From: Pseudomonas sp. S09G 359
GTDB lineage: Bacteria; Pseudomonadota; Gammaproteobacteria; Pseudomonadales; Pseudomonadaceae
Length of the DNA stretch: 64,000 nucleotides
Direction of reading: 5' to 3'
Assembly (NCBI RefSeq): GCF_002843605.1
Contig: NZ_CP025263.1
Coordinates: 3,811,501 to 3,875,500 of the forward strand
The translations under genes and the position numbers were made by a program. This document shows, piece after piece, positions 35,331-44,474 of this stretch. Every line of letters starts with the position of its first letter. Within the stretch, counting starts at the first letter, position 1. Below the pieces are notes generated by a model that saw only the letters and a list, made by a program, of their open reading frames with translations, did no database searches and was not told the DNA's origin.

Positions 35331-35422
35331 GGGTGTCTTCCCTGAAACCAAAGCGGGGAATCTTGCCTGAGGCTAAGGTATTAGCAAAGTGTTGTTACAC
35401 AGTCTTGATCAGGAGTCAGCCC

Positions 35423-35911
35423 ATGCAGCTTGAAGGTTCCTGCCATTGCGGCGCCGTGACGTTCAGCCTCACCAGTACCCACCCCTACCCTTACCAGCGC
35501 TGTTACTGCTCGATCTGCCGCAAGACCCAAGGCGGCGGCGGTTATGCGATCAACCTGTCTGGCGACAGCAAGAGTTTGAAGGTGCGCGGGCGCAAACAGA
35601 TTTCGATCTACCATGCCAAGCTCAAGCCGGCGGGCGCCAGCCGCGCTCACACCAGTACCGCCGAGCGCCACTTTTGCTCGCAATGCGGCTCTGCGCTGTG
35701 GCTGTTCAGCCCGGAATGGCCGGAGCTGATCCATCCGTTTGCCAGCGCCATCGACACGCCGTTGCCAGTGCCGCCGGAGCATACGCACCTGATGCTGGGG
35801 TCAAAGGCGCCGTGGGTCGAGGTCAGCCTGCGCAAGGGTGATTTGCAGTTCGATGAATACCCCGAAGAGTCGATTGCCCAGTGGCATGAGCGGTTGGGGC
35901 TGAGGCTTTAA
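35423..35911 (+). CDS. GFA (glutathione-dependent formaldehyde-activating) family protein
   Basis: A 162-residue zinc-binding protein. The Cys motifs 'GSCHCGAVTF', 'CYCSICRKTQGG' and 'HFCSQCGSALW' are the CENP-V/GFA zinc ligands. The founding member speeds formation of S-hydroxymethylglutathione; most homologues are uncharacterised. AGGAG at 35411 fixes ATG 35423. It lies alone, divergent from the MoxR operon. Confidence 0.85.
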   Translation: MQLEGSCHCGAVTFSLTSTHPYPYQRCYCSICRKTQGGGGYAINLSGDSKSLKVRGRKQISIYHAKLKPAGASRAHTSTAERHFCSQCGSALWLFSPEWPELIHPFASAIDTPLPVPPEHTHLMLGSKAPWVEVSLRKGDLQFDEYPEESIAQWHERLGLRL

Positions 35912-35950
35912 TGTAGCCTGCAATCTTTAACGCCTTTACTAGGGAGTGGT

Positions 35951-37150
35951 ATGCGCAAGGATTACCTGGCGTTCTTCGTCTCGCTGTTTCTGTCACGCTT
36001 GGCGGACCAGATTCTGCTGTTTCTGGTGCCATTGATCGTGTTCCAAACCACCCAGAGCGTGGCCTGGGCGGGGCTGGCGTTCTTTGTCGAGTCACTGCCG
36101 CGCTTTCTTGCGTTCCCGGTGTGCGGGGCGTTGTGCGACAAGTTTTCGCCGGTGCGCATCCTGCATATCAGCCAGGTGTACCGGGCGCTGGCCTGTGCGG
36201 TGGCAGTTGCGCTGTACGCAGTGTTCGGGGGTATCTATTGGCTGGTAGGCCTGTCGGCACTCTGCGGGGTGTTGACCACCCAAGGCGTCATGGCCCGCGA
36301 AGTGTTGATGCCGCATATCTTCCCGCAGTACAGCTATGCCAAGACGCTGTCGTACTCGCAGATCGCCGATCAATCCGGCCTGGTGCTGGGGCCGCTGGTT
36401 GCCGCACTGATGCTCGAGGTGTGGGCCTGGCATTGGGTGGTACTGGGGGTTGCCGTTCTGTTCGGGCTGGCGGACCTGGCAATGCGCGCCTGGCAACGCA
36501 ACACCACGGTGGCGTGGGAAAGCCACGCACAGCACCGGGATATCTGGGTGCAACCGTTGCGCATCGCATTCGGGCATATCCGCAACCTGGCAGGGCTCAA
36601 ACGCCTGATTACGCTGACGGTGGGCGTGAACCTGATCATCGGCGTCACCCTGGCCACCTCCGCCGCCATGGTCACCGGCCAATTTGCCGCCGGCAAGGAT
36701 GCCTACGCACTGTTGCAAGCCGCGGGCGCGCTGGTGACTATCGCGATTCTGTTTTACCTGGCGCGCGCGACATTGCCGCTGAAGATCCTCGGCACCGTAT
36801 CCTACGGGCTGATCGCCGTCGGCGCGTTGATCACAGCGCTGAGCCCCAACCTGTGGGCGTATTCAGTCGGTTTCCTGCTGGTGATCGGCTTCGACAAGAT
36901 GTACAGCGTGTATATGCGCAGCGTCCGGCAAAAGGTCATCCCGGTGCAGGACTTCGGCAAGACGGTGGGCGTGATCACGTTGCTCAACAACCTGCCTCAA
37001 CCCTTGGCAGGCCTGGCGGTTGCGCTATGGGCTGGGCCCTTGGGCACGCAAACGGTGATCCTGGTACTGGCCGGGATCACCACATTGCTCGGGGTGGCGG
37101 TGGCCTCAGGCTGGCACGCCACTGTGAAAGCGGAACTCGATGTCGGGTGA
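35951..37150 (+). CDS. MFS transporter (EntS/MFS_3-like)
   Basis: A 399-residue polytopic protein with about 12 helices. 'RKDYLAFFVSLFLSRLADQILLFLVPLIVFQTTQSVAWAGLAFFVESLPRFLAFPVCGALCDKFSPVRIL' is a typical MFS_3 N-terminus, where EntS-like exporters belong. No siderophore genes are near, so the substrate is unknown. Its last 45 bp overlap the convergent miaE gene. Confidence 0.8.
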   Translation: MRKDYLAFFVSLFLSRLADQILLFLVPLIVFQTTQSVAWAGLAFFVESLPRFLAFPVCGALCDKFSPVRILHISQVYRALACAVAVALYAVFGGIYWLVGLSALCGVLTTQGVMAREVLMPHIFPQYSYAKTLSYSQIADQSGLVLGPLVAALMLEVWAWHWVVLGVAVLFGLADLAMRAWQRNTTVAWESHAQHRDIWVQPLRIAFGHIRNLAGLKRLITLTVGVNLIIGVTLATSAAMVTGQFAAGKDAYALLQAAGALVTIAILFYLARATLPLKILGTVSYGLIAVGALITALSPNLWAYSVGFLLVIGFDKMYSVYMRSVRQKVIPVQDFGKTVGVITLLNNLPQPLAGLAVALWAGPLGTQTVILVLAGITTLLGVAVASGWHATVKAELDVG

Positions 37151-37708
37151 TTCGATCAGTTCCTGCTCGGCCGCCCGCACCCGCTCGATCACCTGGGCGA
37201 TGTCCTTGGCGTCGCCGTACTGGTAGGCCAGCTTCAAATAACCCTGAAAGTGCCGCGCCTCGCTTTTCAGCAAGCCGAAGTAGAACTTGCCGAGTTCTTC
37301 GTCCAAATGCGGCACCAGCGCTTCGAAACGTTCGCAACTGCGCGCTTCGATAAATGCGCCGACCACCAGGGTGTCCACCAGCTTGACCGGTTCATGGCTG
37401 CGCACCACCTTGCGCAGACCCGAGGCGTAGCGCCCGGCGTGCAACTGCCGCAACTCGACCTTGCGCTTTTTAATCAGGCGCATCACCTGTTCGTGGTGCA
37501 CGAGTTCTTCGCGGGCCAGGCGCGACATCATATTGATCAGGTCAACATGCGCATGGTACTTGGCGATCAGGCTCAGAGCGGTGCTGGCGGCCTTGAATTC
37601 GCAGTTCTTGTGGTCGATCAGCAGGGTGTCCTGATCGGCCAGCGCAGCCTGGACCCAGGCGTCGGGGGTACGGCAGCCGAGGAATTCGTGGATTTCGGGC
37701 AGGTTCAT
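37106..37708 (-). CDS. miaE: tRNA 2-methylthio-N6-isopentenyladenosine hydroxylase MiaE
   Basis: A 200-residue ferritin-like di-iron protein. The helical segments 'DHKNCEFKAASTALSLIAKY', 'LAREELVHHEQVMRLI' and 'GAFIEARSCERFEAL' carry the Glu and Glu-x-x-His ligands expected for MiaE, which hydroxylates ms2i6A37 in tRNA to ms2io6A. The family start MNLPEIHEF at 37708 is used. The 3' end overlaps the MFS gene by 45 bp on the opposite strand. Confidence 0.9.
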   Translation of the reverse strand: MNLPEIHEFLGCRTPDAWVQAALADQDTLLIDHKNCEFKAASTALSLIAKYHAHVDLINMMSRLAREELVHHEQVMRLIKKRKVELRQLHAGRYASGLRKVVRSHEPVKLVDTLVVGAFIEARSCERFEALVPHLDEELGKFYFGLLKSEARHFQGYLKLAYQYGDAKDIAQVIERVRAAEQELIESPDIEFRFHSGVPA

Positions 37709-37858
37709 CGGGCTCACGGGCAAAAGGATCACAAAAGGCCGGCGATTATACCGACCGCGCCGCAGACCACCAGCCACTGGCCTTGATGTGTATCAACATG
37801 ACGGCTGCGTGGCAGCAACTATAGTTATTCCACGCCCACCCTTTTGGAGATCCCGCTC

Positions 37859-38722
37859 ATGCAAGCCATCCGCAGCATCCTCGTGGTGATCGAACCCGAA
37901 CATTCGGAAAGCCTGGCGCTCAAGCGCGCCAAACTGATCGCCGGGGTCACCGGCGCGCACTTGCATTTGCTGGTCTGCGACAAGAAACATGAGCATTCGG
38001 CGCTGTTGACCCTGCTCAAGTCAGGCCTGCAGGAGGATGGCTACAGCGTGACCACCGAACAGGCGTGGAATGCCAGCCTGCATGAAACCATCATCGACGT
38101 GCAGCAGGCCGAAGGGTGTGGCCTGGTGATCAAGCAGCATTTCCCCGACAGCCCGCTGAAAAAAGCCCTGCTGACCCCGGCGGACTGGAAACTGCTGCGC
38201 TATTGCCCCACCGCCGTGCTGCTGGTCAAGACCGCTACCCCGTGGTCTGGCGGGGTCATTCTGGCGGCCATCGACGTGGGCAATACCGACGGTGAGCATC
38301 GGGCCTTGCACAATTCAATCATCGACCACGGCTTCGACATCGCCAGCCTGGCCAAGGCGCAGTTGCATGTGATCAGCGCCCACCCGTCGCCCATGCTGTC
38401 GGCCGCCGACCCGACCTTCCAGCTCAAGGAAACCATCGCGGCGCGTTATCGCGAACAGTGCCAGGCGTTCCAGGCGGAATTCGACGTGGATGACAAGCAC
38501 CTGCATATCGAGGAAGGTCCGGCGGACGTGTTGATCCCGCATCTGGTGCACACACTGCAGGCGGCGGTGACGATTATCGGCACCGTCGGGCGCACCGGAG
38601 TGTCCGGCGCGTTGATCGGCAATACCGCGGAAGTGATATTGGATGCGGTGGAAAGCGATGTGCTGGTGCTCAAGCCTGAGACGCTGATGGATCATCTGGA
38701 AGAGCTGGCGACCAAGGCCTGA
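37859..38722 (+). CDS. Universal stress protein (tandem Usp domains)
   Basis: A 287-residue protein built of two Usp domains, about residues 3-140 and 145-285, as in UspE. The second domain has the nucleotide-binding 'GTVGRTGVSGALIGNTAEVILDAVESDVLVLKP', close to the G-2x-G-9x-G(S/T) ATP motif. GGAG at 37846 sets the start. UspE-like proteins act in stress survival and, in Pseudomonas, anaerobic energy stress; regulation by Anr-type factors is possible but no clear site was found. Confidence 0.85.
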   Translation: MQAIRSILVVIEPEHSESLALKRAKLIAGVTGAHLHLLVCDKKHEHSALLTLLKSGLQEDGYSVTTEQAWNASLHETIIDVQQAEGCGLVIKQHFPDSPLKKALLTPADWKLLRYCPTAVLLVKTATPWSGGVILAAIDVGNTDGEHRALHNSIIDHGFDIASLAKAQLHVISAHPSPMLSAADPTFQLKETIAARYREQCQAFQAEFDVDDKHLHIEEGPADVLIPHLVHTLQAAVTIIGTVGRTGVSGALIGNTAEVILDAVESDVLVLKPETLMDHLEELATKA

Positions 38723-38750
38723 CGCAGCCCTTTTCAGCCAACGCCGATCA

Positions 38751-38859
38751 AATGTGGGAGGGGCGGTGCGACGATTCGACTTGCCCCCGATGGCAGTGGA
38801 TCAGCAAACTAATTCATCGACTGATACACCGCTATCGGGGGCAAGCCCCCTCCCACATT
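38751..38859. repeat. REP doublet with altered 5' hairpin
   Basis: The right hairpin is a standard GGGGGCTTGCCCCC REP, but the left one carries an extra segment of about 16 bp (CGGTGCGACGATTCGA) between the GGGAGGGG arm and CTTGCCCC. The same GCGGTG start appears in the half element at 48814. Confidence 0.8.
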
Positions 38860-38872
38860 TAAATGATTAGTG

Positions 38873-39343
38873 TCAGGTAGATAGCGCATCTTTCAAGAAT
38901 CCAGGTGCGATATACCGCTGGTAATGCGCCTCGGACAGGATAAAAAACTCGCGATCAATCGCATCACGCAAATCCGGCAGGTTCCAGTCACGAAATTCCG
39001 GCAGCAGCACCATGCCATAGGCCTCCAGATTGGAAATCACCCGCGCACCCCGGGCGATCAACTGGTAGGCCCAGCAATACTCGGACTGGTGCGGCACGAA
39101 GCGGATCTTGCGCTGCTCCAGCTGGCCGCGCAGGGTCTTGGGGTCGAAGATTTCCAGTTTGCCGGCCATCACCTGCACCAACAGTTGCTCCAAACGCAGC
39201 CATACCGCACGTTTTTCTTCTTCGTTATAGCCGTTCCACAGGATCACTTCGTGGTGGAAACGCTTGCAGCCACGGCACACCAGATCGCCGTAAACCGTGG
39301 AACACAGGCCGACGCAGGGGGTCTTGATGGTTTGGTTGGACAT
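38873..39343 (-). CDS. DUF1289 domain-containing protein
   Basis: A 156-residue protein whose N-terminus 'TPCVGLCSTVYGDLVCRGCKRFHHEV' is the DUF1289 Cys motif, probably a metal-binding knuckle. The C-terminal 100 residues are not recognised but appear conserved in Pseudomonas. It stands alone downstream of acnB's divergent region. Function unknown. Confidence 0.8.
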   Translation of the reverse strand: MSNQTIKTPCVGLCSTVYGDLVCRGCKRFHHEVILWNGYNEEEKRAVWLRLEQLLVQVMAGKLEIFDPKTLRGQLEQRKIRFVPHQSEYCWAYQLIARGARVISNLEAYGMVLLPEFRDWNLPDLRDAIDREFFILSEAHYQRYIAPGFLKDALST

Positions 39344-39429
39344 GGGTAGCAACACGCAAATTAGCGAAACAGTGCGCCATGTTAGCCCTTTGTCTAAGCT
39401 GGATCACCCAGCAAACTTGGTTAGGCAAC

Positions 39430-39458
39430 TTACCTTTAGAATTTTTTTGCCGTAGAAT
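39430..39458 (+). promoter_or_regulatory. Candidate sigma70 promoter for acnB
   Basis: TTACCT (39430-39435) and TAGAAT (39453-39458) are separated by 17 bp, upstream of a leader of about 275 nt that ends at the acnB start. Confidence 0.45.
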
Positions 39459-39491
39459 CATCCGGCCTTGTAAGGCGCCAATAATCCGCTG

Positions 39492-39629
39492 GAAGCTGTT
39501 TTCAAAGCGTCACGAGCACAGTCGTTCCTTCAGAACGGTGTTGGCGATGGTTATTACCCGGTAGGTCAATAGCCAGCGCCAACCCTCATCAGCCCCGTTC
39601 TGCAGGCGTAAAACTTTGAAAGCAGCTTC
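39492..39629 (+). other. Long-range inverted repeat in the acnB 5' leader
   Basis: GAAGCTGTTTTCAAAG (39492-39507) can pair with CTTTGAAAGCAGCTTC (39614-39629): 16 positions, one G-U wobble, enclosing 106 nt. In RNA this would make a stable closing helix around a structured domain in front of acnB. No known riboswitch motif was recognised. The remainder of 39344-39740 shows no gene. Confidence 0.5.
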
Positions 39630-39740
39630 TGTGAGGAATGCCGGCAGCGCTGGCTTTGCGGCCCAAAAAGCCCCCGAGCGCATGCGTGCCGTTCATTTCT
39701 GGATGAGCGTCCCGTGGGACCACTGATGAGGGTAATAACT

Positions 39741-42350
39741 GTGCTTGAAGCCTACCGCAAACATATCGAAGAGCGTGCAGCCCTGGGTATTGTTCCCCAG
39801 CCGCTTAATGCCGAACAAACCGCAGGCCTGGTCGAGCTGCTGAAAAATCCTCCGGCTGGCGAAGAAGAATTCCTCGTTGACCTGATCACCAACCGCATTC
39901 CACCAGGTGTTGACGAAGCTGCCTACGTCAAGGCCGGTTTCCTGTCTGCCCTGGCCAAGGGCGAAGCCACTTCCCCCCTGATCAGCAAGAAACGCGCTGT
40001 TGAACTGCTTGGCACCATGCAAGGCGGCTACAACATCGTGACGTTGGTCGAGCTGCTGGACGACGCCGAGCTGGCGCCTGTCGCCGCCGCCCAACTCAAG
40101 CACACCCTGCTGATGTTCGACGCGTTCCACGACGTGGCCGAAAAAGCCAAGAACGGCAACGAGCACGCCAAAGGCGTGATCCAGTCCTGGGCTGACGGCG
40201 AATGGTTCCGTAACCGCCCAACCCTGGCCGACAAGATCAGCCTGCGCGTGTTCAAGGTTACCGGCGAAACCAACACCGACGACCTGTCCCCTGCCCCGGA
40301 CGCCTGGTCCCGCCCTGACATCCCGCTGCACGCCCTGGCCATGCTGAAAATGGCTCGTGAAGGCATCGTGCCGGACGAGCAAGGCAAGACCGGCCCGATG
40401 AAGCAGATCGAAGAGATGCGCGGCCAAGGCTTCCCGATCGCCTACGTCGGTGACGTGGTCGGTACGGGTTCGTCGCGTAAATCGGCAACCAACTCGGTAC
40501 TGTGGTTCTTCGGCGACGACGTCCCTTACGTGCCGAACAAGCGCGCTGGCGGCTTCTGCTTCGGCAGCAAGATCGCTCCAATCTTCTACAACACCATGGA
40601 AGATGCTGGCGCACTGCCAATCGAATTCGACGTCACCAACATGAACATGGGCGACGTGATCGACCTGTACCCGCATGCTGGCAAAGTCTGCAAACACGGC
40701 ACCGATGAAGTCCTGACCACCTTCGAAATGAAGACCCCGGTGCTGTTGGACGAAGTCCGCGCCGGCGGCCGTATCCCGCTGATCATCGGTCGCGGCCTGA
40801 CCGACAAGGCCCGTGCCGAACTGGGCCTGGGCCCTACCGACCTGTTCAAGCTGCCTGAAGCACCTGTCGACACCGGCAAAGGCTTCACCCTGGCACAGAA
40901 AATGGTTGGCCGTGCATGTGGCCTGGCAGAAGGCAAAGGCGTTCGTCCTGGCACCTACTGCGAACCGAAGATGACCACCGTGGGCTCCCAGGACACCACC
41001 GGTCCGATGACCCGTGACGAACTGAAAGACCTGGCGTGCCTGGGCTTCTCGACCGATCTGGTCATGCAGTCCTTCTGCCACACCGCGGCGTACCCTAAGC
41101 CGATCGACGTGACCACCCACCACACCCTGCCTGACTTCATCATGACCCGTGGCGGTGTATCGCTGCGTCCTGGCGACGGCATCATCCACAGCTGGCTGAA
41201 CCGCATGCTGCTGCCGGATACCGTGGGTACCGGTGGTGACTCCCACACCCGTTTCCCGATGGGCATCTCGTTCCCGGCCGGTTCCGGCCTGGTGGCGTTC
41301 GCCGCAGCCACTGGCGTAATGCCACTGGACATGCCGGAATCGATCCTGGTGCGCTTCAAAGGCAAAATGAAACCTGGCATCACCCTGCGTGACCTGGTTC
41401 ATGCCATTCCTTACTACGCGATCCAGGCTGGCCTGCTGACCGTAGAGAAGAAAGGCAAGAAAAACGCCTTCTCCGGCCGCATCCTGGAAATCGAAGGCCT
41501 GAACGACCTGACGCTGGAACAGGCTTTCGAGCTGTCCGACGCCTCGGCTGAACGTTCGGCTGCCGGTTGCACCATCAAGCTGTCGAAAGATTCCGTAACC
41601 GAGTACCTGAACTCCAACATCACCCTGCTGCGCTGGATGATCGGCGAAGGCTACGGCGATGCACGTACCCTGGAACGTCGTGCCCAAGCGATGGAAGCCT
41701 GGGTAGCCAACCCGGAACTGATGGAAGCCGATGCCGACGCCGAATACGCCGAAATCATCGAAATCGATCTGTCGGAAATCAACGAGCCGATCCTCTGCGC
41801 CCCTAACGACCCGGACGATGCCCGTCTGTTGTCCAGCGTTGCCGGTGAGAAGATCGACGAAGTGTTCATCGGTTCGTGCATGACCAACATCGGTCACTTC
41901 CGCGCTGCCGGTAAGCTGCTCGAGCAGGTCAAGGGCCAGCTGCCAACCCGTCTGTGGCTGTCGCCGCCGACCAAGATGGACGCTCACCAACTGACCGAAG
42001 AAGGCTACTACGGCATCTACGGCAAGGCTGGCGCGCGCATGGAAATGCCGGGCTGCTCGCTGTGCATGGGTAACCAGGCACGTGTTGAGCCGAATTCGAC
42101 CGTTGTGTCGACCTCGACCCGTAACTTCCCGAACCGTCTGGGTGATGGCGCGAACGTCTACCTGGCCTCGGCCGAGTTGGCGGCAGTAGCTTCCACCCTG
42201 GGTCGCCTGCCGACCGTCGAAGAGTACATGGGCTACGCAGCGAAACTGGACACCATGGCCAGTGACGTCTACCGCTACCTGAACTTCGACCAGATCGCCG
42301 AGTTCCGCAAGATCGCAGCAAGCGCCAACATTCCGGTGATTCAAGCCTAA
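39741..42350 (+). CDS. acnB: Aconitate hydratase B
   Basis: An 869-residue enzyme of the citrate cycle that interconverts citrate and isocitrate; AcnB can also bind mRNA when its iron-sulfur cluster is lost. The [4Fe-4S] ligands are Cys713 (GSCMTN), Cys772 and Cys775 (GCSLCMGN), matching the E. coli positions within three residues. GTG 39741 gives [13 protein letters not shown], the family N-terminus, with GAGG 13 bp upstream; frames from 39714 or ATG 39726 add non-conserved residues. The terminator at 42366-42402 follows directly. Confidence 0.95.
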   Translation: MLEAYRKHIEERAALGIVPQPLNAEQTAGLVELLKNPPAGEEEFLVDLITNRIPPGVDEAAYVKAGFLSALAKGEATSPLISKKRAVELLGTMQGGYNIVTLVELLDDAELAPVAAAQLKHTLLMFDAFHDVAEKAKNGNEHAKGVIQSWADGEWFRNRPTLADKISLRVFKVTGETNTDDLSPAPDAWSRPDIPLHALAMLKMAREGIVPDEQGKTGPMKQIEEMRGQGFPIAYVGDVVGTGSSRKSATNSVLWFFGDDVPYVPNKRAGGFCFGSKIAPIFYNTMEDAGALPIEFDVTNMNMGDVIDLYPHAGKVCKHGTDEVLTTFEMKTPVLLDEVRAGGRIPLIIGRGLTDKARAELGLGPTDLFKLPEAPVDTGKGFTLAQKMVGRACGLAEGKGVRPGTYCEPKMTTVGSQDTTGPMTRDELKDLACLGFSTDLVMQSFCHTAAYPKPIDVTTHHTLPDFIMTRGGVSLRPGDGIIHSWLNRMLLPDTVGTGGDSHTRFPMGISFPAGSGLVAFAAATGVMPLDMPESILVRFKGKMKPGITLRDLVHAIPYYAIQAGLLTVEKKGKKNAFSGRILEIEGLNDLTLEQAFELSDASAERSAAGCTIKLSKDSVTEYLNSNITLLRWMIGEGYGDARTLERRAQAMEAWVANPELMEADADAEYAEIIEIDLSEINEPILCAPNDPDDARLLSSVAGEKIDEVFIGSCMTNIGHFRAAGKLLEQVKGQLPTRLWLSPPTKMDAHQLTEEGYYGIYGKAGARMEMPGCSLCMGNQARVEPNSTVVSTSTRNFPNRLGDGANVYLASAELAAVASTLGRLPTVEEYMGYAAKLDTMASDVYRYLNFDQIAEFRKIAASANIPVIQA

Positions 42351-42365
42351 TATGTTGTGACGTAA

Positions 42366-42402
42366 AAAACGCCGCGTATCGCAAGATACGCGGCGTTTTT
42401 TT
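42366..42402 (+). terminator. Rho-independent terminator of acnB
   Basis: AACGCCGCGTATC and GATACGCGGCGTT pair around a GCAA tetraloop and are followed by seven T. A second copy of the hairpin lies at about 42718-42750, inside the tandem duplication. Confidence 0.9.
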
Positions 42403-42438
42403 ATGCCTGGAATACAGTAGTAACAACAACACAAAACA

Positions 42439-42531
42439 AATGTGGGAGCGGGCTTGCTCGCGAATGCGCTGGGTCAGTCACTGATGATTTGACTGATAGA
42501 CCGCATTCGCGAGCAAGACCGCTCCCACATT
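42439..42531. repeat. REP doublet (REPIN-like), GCGGG type
   Basis: First copy in the duplication. It differs from 42786-42878 by a C-to-A change in the right hairpin (GCAAGACCGC against GCAAGCCCGC). Confidence 0.85.
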
Positions 42532-42566
42532 TTTAGATTTTCACAACTTCACAGCAGCGCTACGAC

Positions 42567-42693
42567 TCAAGCAATAAACGAATACACCAACGCCGTAATC
42601 GCCACCAGGCCTACCGCCGTGACAAACACGTTAGACGCCTGCCCACGGTACTTGGCCATGGCCGGTACTTTGCGAATGGCATACATCGGCATC
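42567..42693 (-). pseudogene. Fossil copy of the amino-acid transporter 3' end
   Basis: On the minus strand this encodes the same final residues ([20 protein letters not shown]... to the stop) as the intact transporter at 42914. The homology ends abruptly at 42693, where an acnB-derived bridge begins. An accidental 70-codon frame continues through the terminator hairpin but is unlikely to be expressed. Confidence 0.85.
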
Positions 42694-42785
42694 CGCCACC
42701 TGAACTTCGACCAGATCGCCGCGTATCGCAAGATACGCGGCGTTTTTTTATGCCTGGAATACAGTAGTAACAACAACACAAAACA

Positions 42786-42878
42786 AATGTGGGAGCGGGC
42801 TTGCTCGCGAATGCGCTGGGTCAGTCACTGATGATTTGACTGATAGACCGCATTCGCGAGCAAGCCCGCTCCCACATT
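42786..42878. repeat. REP doublet (REPIN-like), second copy
   Basis: Copy of the 42439 element at a 347-bp offset, lying between the duplicated terminator and the intact transporter stop. Confidence 0.85.
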
Positions 42879-42913
42879 TTTAGATTTTCACAACTTCACA
42901 GCAGCGCTACGAC

Positions 42914-44191
42914 TCAAGCAATAAACGAATACACCAACGCCGTAATCGCCACCAGGCCTACCGCCGTGACAAACACGTTAGACGCCTGCCCACGGTACTT
43001 GGCCATGGCCGGTACTTTGCGAATGGCATACATCGGCATCAGGAACAGGATCGACGCAATGATCGGCCCGCCCAGGGTTTCGATCATGCCAAGGATGCTT
43101 GGGTTGAGTGTGGCAACCACCCAGCACACCACCAGCATGAACGCGGCGGTCATGCGGTCCAGGGACTTGGCTGCCGGGCGACGACCGGTTTTCAGCACCA
43201 GGCCCTTGAGGCCTTCACTGGCACCGATGTAGTGGCCCAGGAACGACTTGGCAATCGCCACGAATGCAATCAACGGTGCGGCGAAGGCGATGGTCGGGTT
43301 GTCGAAGTGGTTGGCCAGGTACGACAGGATCGACAGGTTCTGCGCTTTCGCCTCGGCCAGCTGCGCTGGCGACAGGGTCAGCACGCAGCTGAACACGAAG
43401 AACAGCACCATCACCACCATCAACAGGTGCGCACGGGACAGGATCTGCGAGCTGCGCTGATCGGCGTTCGCGCCGTACTGGCGCTTCTGGTCCACCGCAA
43501 ACGCCGAGATGATCGGCGAGTGGTTGAACGAGAACACCATCACCGGAATCGCCAGCCACAGGGTGTTGAGCAATGCAGAAGGCGCCGGCACTTCACTGGC
43601 CGTGGTGAGAATACCGCCGGTCCAATGTGGGATCAGGTACACCGCCAGGAATAGCAAGGCGACGATAAACGGATACACCATCAGGCTCATGGCCTTGACG
43701 ATCACTTGCTCACCGCAGCGCACCACCGCCAGCAGGCCCAGGATCAGCACCAGCGACAGAATCGCGCGTGGCGGCGGCATGATGTGCAACTGGTGCTCCA
43801 TGAAGCTGCCGACGGTGTTGGTCAACGCCACGCTGTAGATCAGCAGGATCGGGAAAATCGCAAAGAAGTACAGCAAGGTGATCAGTGCACCAGCCTTGAT
43901 GCCGAAGTGCTCTTCCACCACGTCAGTAATGTCGGAGCCTTCCCGGCCGGACAGTACGAAACGGGTCAGGCCACGGTGGGCGAAGAACGTCATCGGGAAG
44001 GCCAGCGCGGCCAGGATCACCAGGGGCCAGAAGCCGCCCAGGCCGGCGTTGATGGGCAGAAACAAAGTGCCGGCGCCAATGGCGGTGCCGAACAGGCCGA
44101 GCATCCAGGTGGTGTCCTGGCGGCTCCAGCTTGCGAGGGTTGCAGGTGTCGTTGCATAGCGTTCGTCGACGCTATTGGCCTGATCATTCAT
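42914..44191 (-). CDS. sdaC: Serine/threonine-type transporter of the HAAAP family (SdaC-like)
   Basis: A 425-residue inner-membrane permease with 11 predicted helices. 'DTTWMLGLFGTAIGAGTLFLPINAGLGG' is the signature N-terminus of the hydroxy/aromatic amino-acid permease family, closest to SdaC, a proton-coupled serine transporter. The start at 44191 is set by GGAG 10 bp upstream; the longer frame begins at 44209. It is divergent from the TetR gene at 44475, which may regulate it. The substrate specificity is inferred from family. Confidence 0.85.
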   Translation of the reverse strand: MNDQANSVDERYATTPATLASWSRQDTTWMLGLFGTAIGAGTLFLPINAGLGGFWPLVILAALAFPMTFFAHRGLTRFVLSGREGSDITDVVEEHFGIKAGALITLLYFFAIFPILLIYSVALTNTVGSFMEHQLHIMPPPRAILSLVLILGLLAVVRCGEQVIVKAMSLMVYPFIVALLFLAVYLIPHWTGGILTTASEVPAPSALLNTLWLAIPVMVFSFNHSPIISAFAVDQKRQYGANADQRSSQILSRAHLLMVVMVLFFVFSCVLTLSPAQLAEAKAQNLSILSYLANHFDNPTIAFAAPLIAFVAIAKSFLGHYIGASEGLKGLVLKTGRRPAAKSLDRMTAAFMLVVCWVVATLNPSILGMIETLGGPIIASILFLMPMYAIRKVPAMAKYRGQASNVFVTAVGLVAITALVYSFIA

Positions 44192-44349
44192 CCGGTCGGA
44201 TCTCCGCATTTACATAGCCGGGACGAGTCAGAAAAACCTGACAGGCAGCGCCCCGACCATAGAAGGGGCCGGATTGTCCGGGATTCTTGTGAATAAGCAA
44301 AGACTTAGCTGAGGAACGGTTAGCCGGTGCAGACCCTCAAAGGGCGCCA

Positions 44350-44367
44350 CACGCATGGGTTTGCGTG
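44350..44367. promoter_or_regulatory. Candidate TetR operator
   Basis: CACGCA-N6-TGCGTG is a perfect inverted repeat in the 283-bp divergent region between the SdaC-like transporter and the TetR gene. Confidence 0.35.
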
Positions 44368-44474
44368 GGCTTTGGCACGGTGCAGATAATACATTCCCAT
44401 ACAAATCTATTTTAGAATCCCGTGGGTTCCTGTAGCTTTTACCCATGCACCGCCTTTTTCCTGTGAGCCCCGCC

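Larger units (their letters stand above)
42371..43040. repeat. 347-bp-offset tandem duplication (terminator, REP doublet, transporter tail)
   Basis: 42371-42693 and 42718-43040 are nearly identical over about 323 bp. Each holds the acnB terminator hairpin, a REP doublet and the last codons of the convergent amino-acid transporter. The 24-bp bridge 42694-42717 matches the 3' coding end of acnB (CTGAACTTCGACCAGATC), so the duplicated unit once reached into acnB and was later trimmed. Confidence 0.9.

Noticed and set aside
39693..42434. A 913-codon open frame antisense to acnB
   Set aside because: Same artefact of GC-rich codon use; acnB on the plus strand is unmistakable.
42567..42779. A 70-codon minus-strand frame ending like the amino-acid transporter
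   Set aside because: It is the duplicated transporter tail fused by chance to terminator and acnB-derived sequence. It has no own start context.
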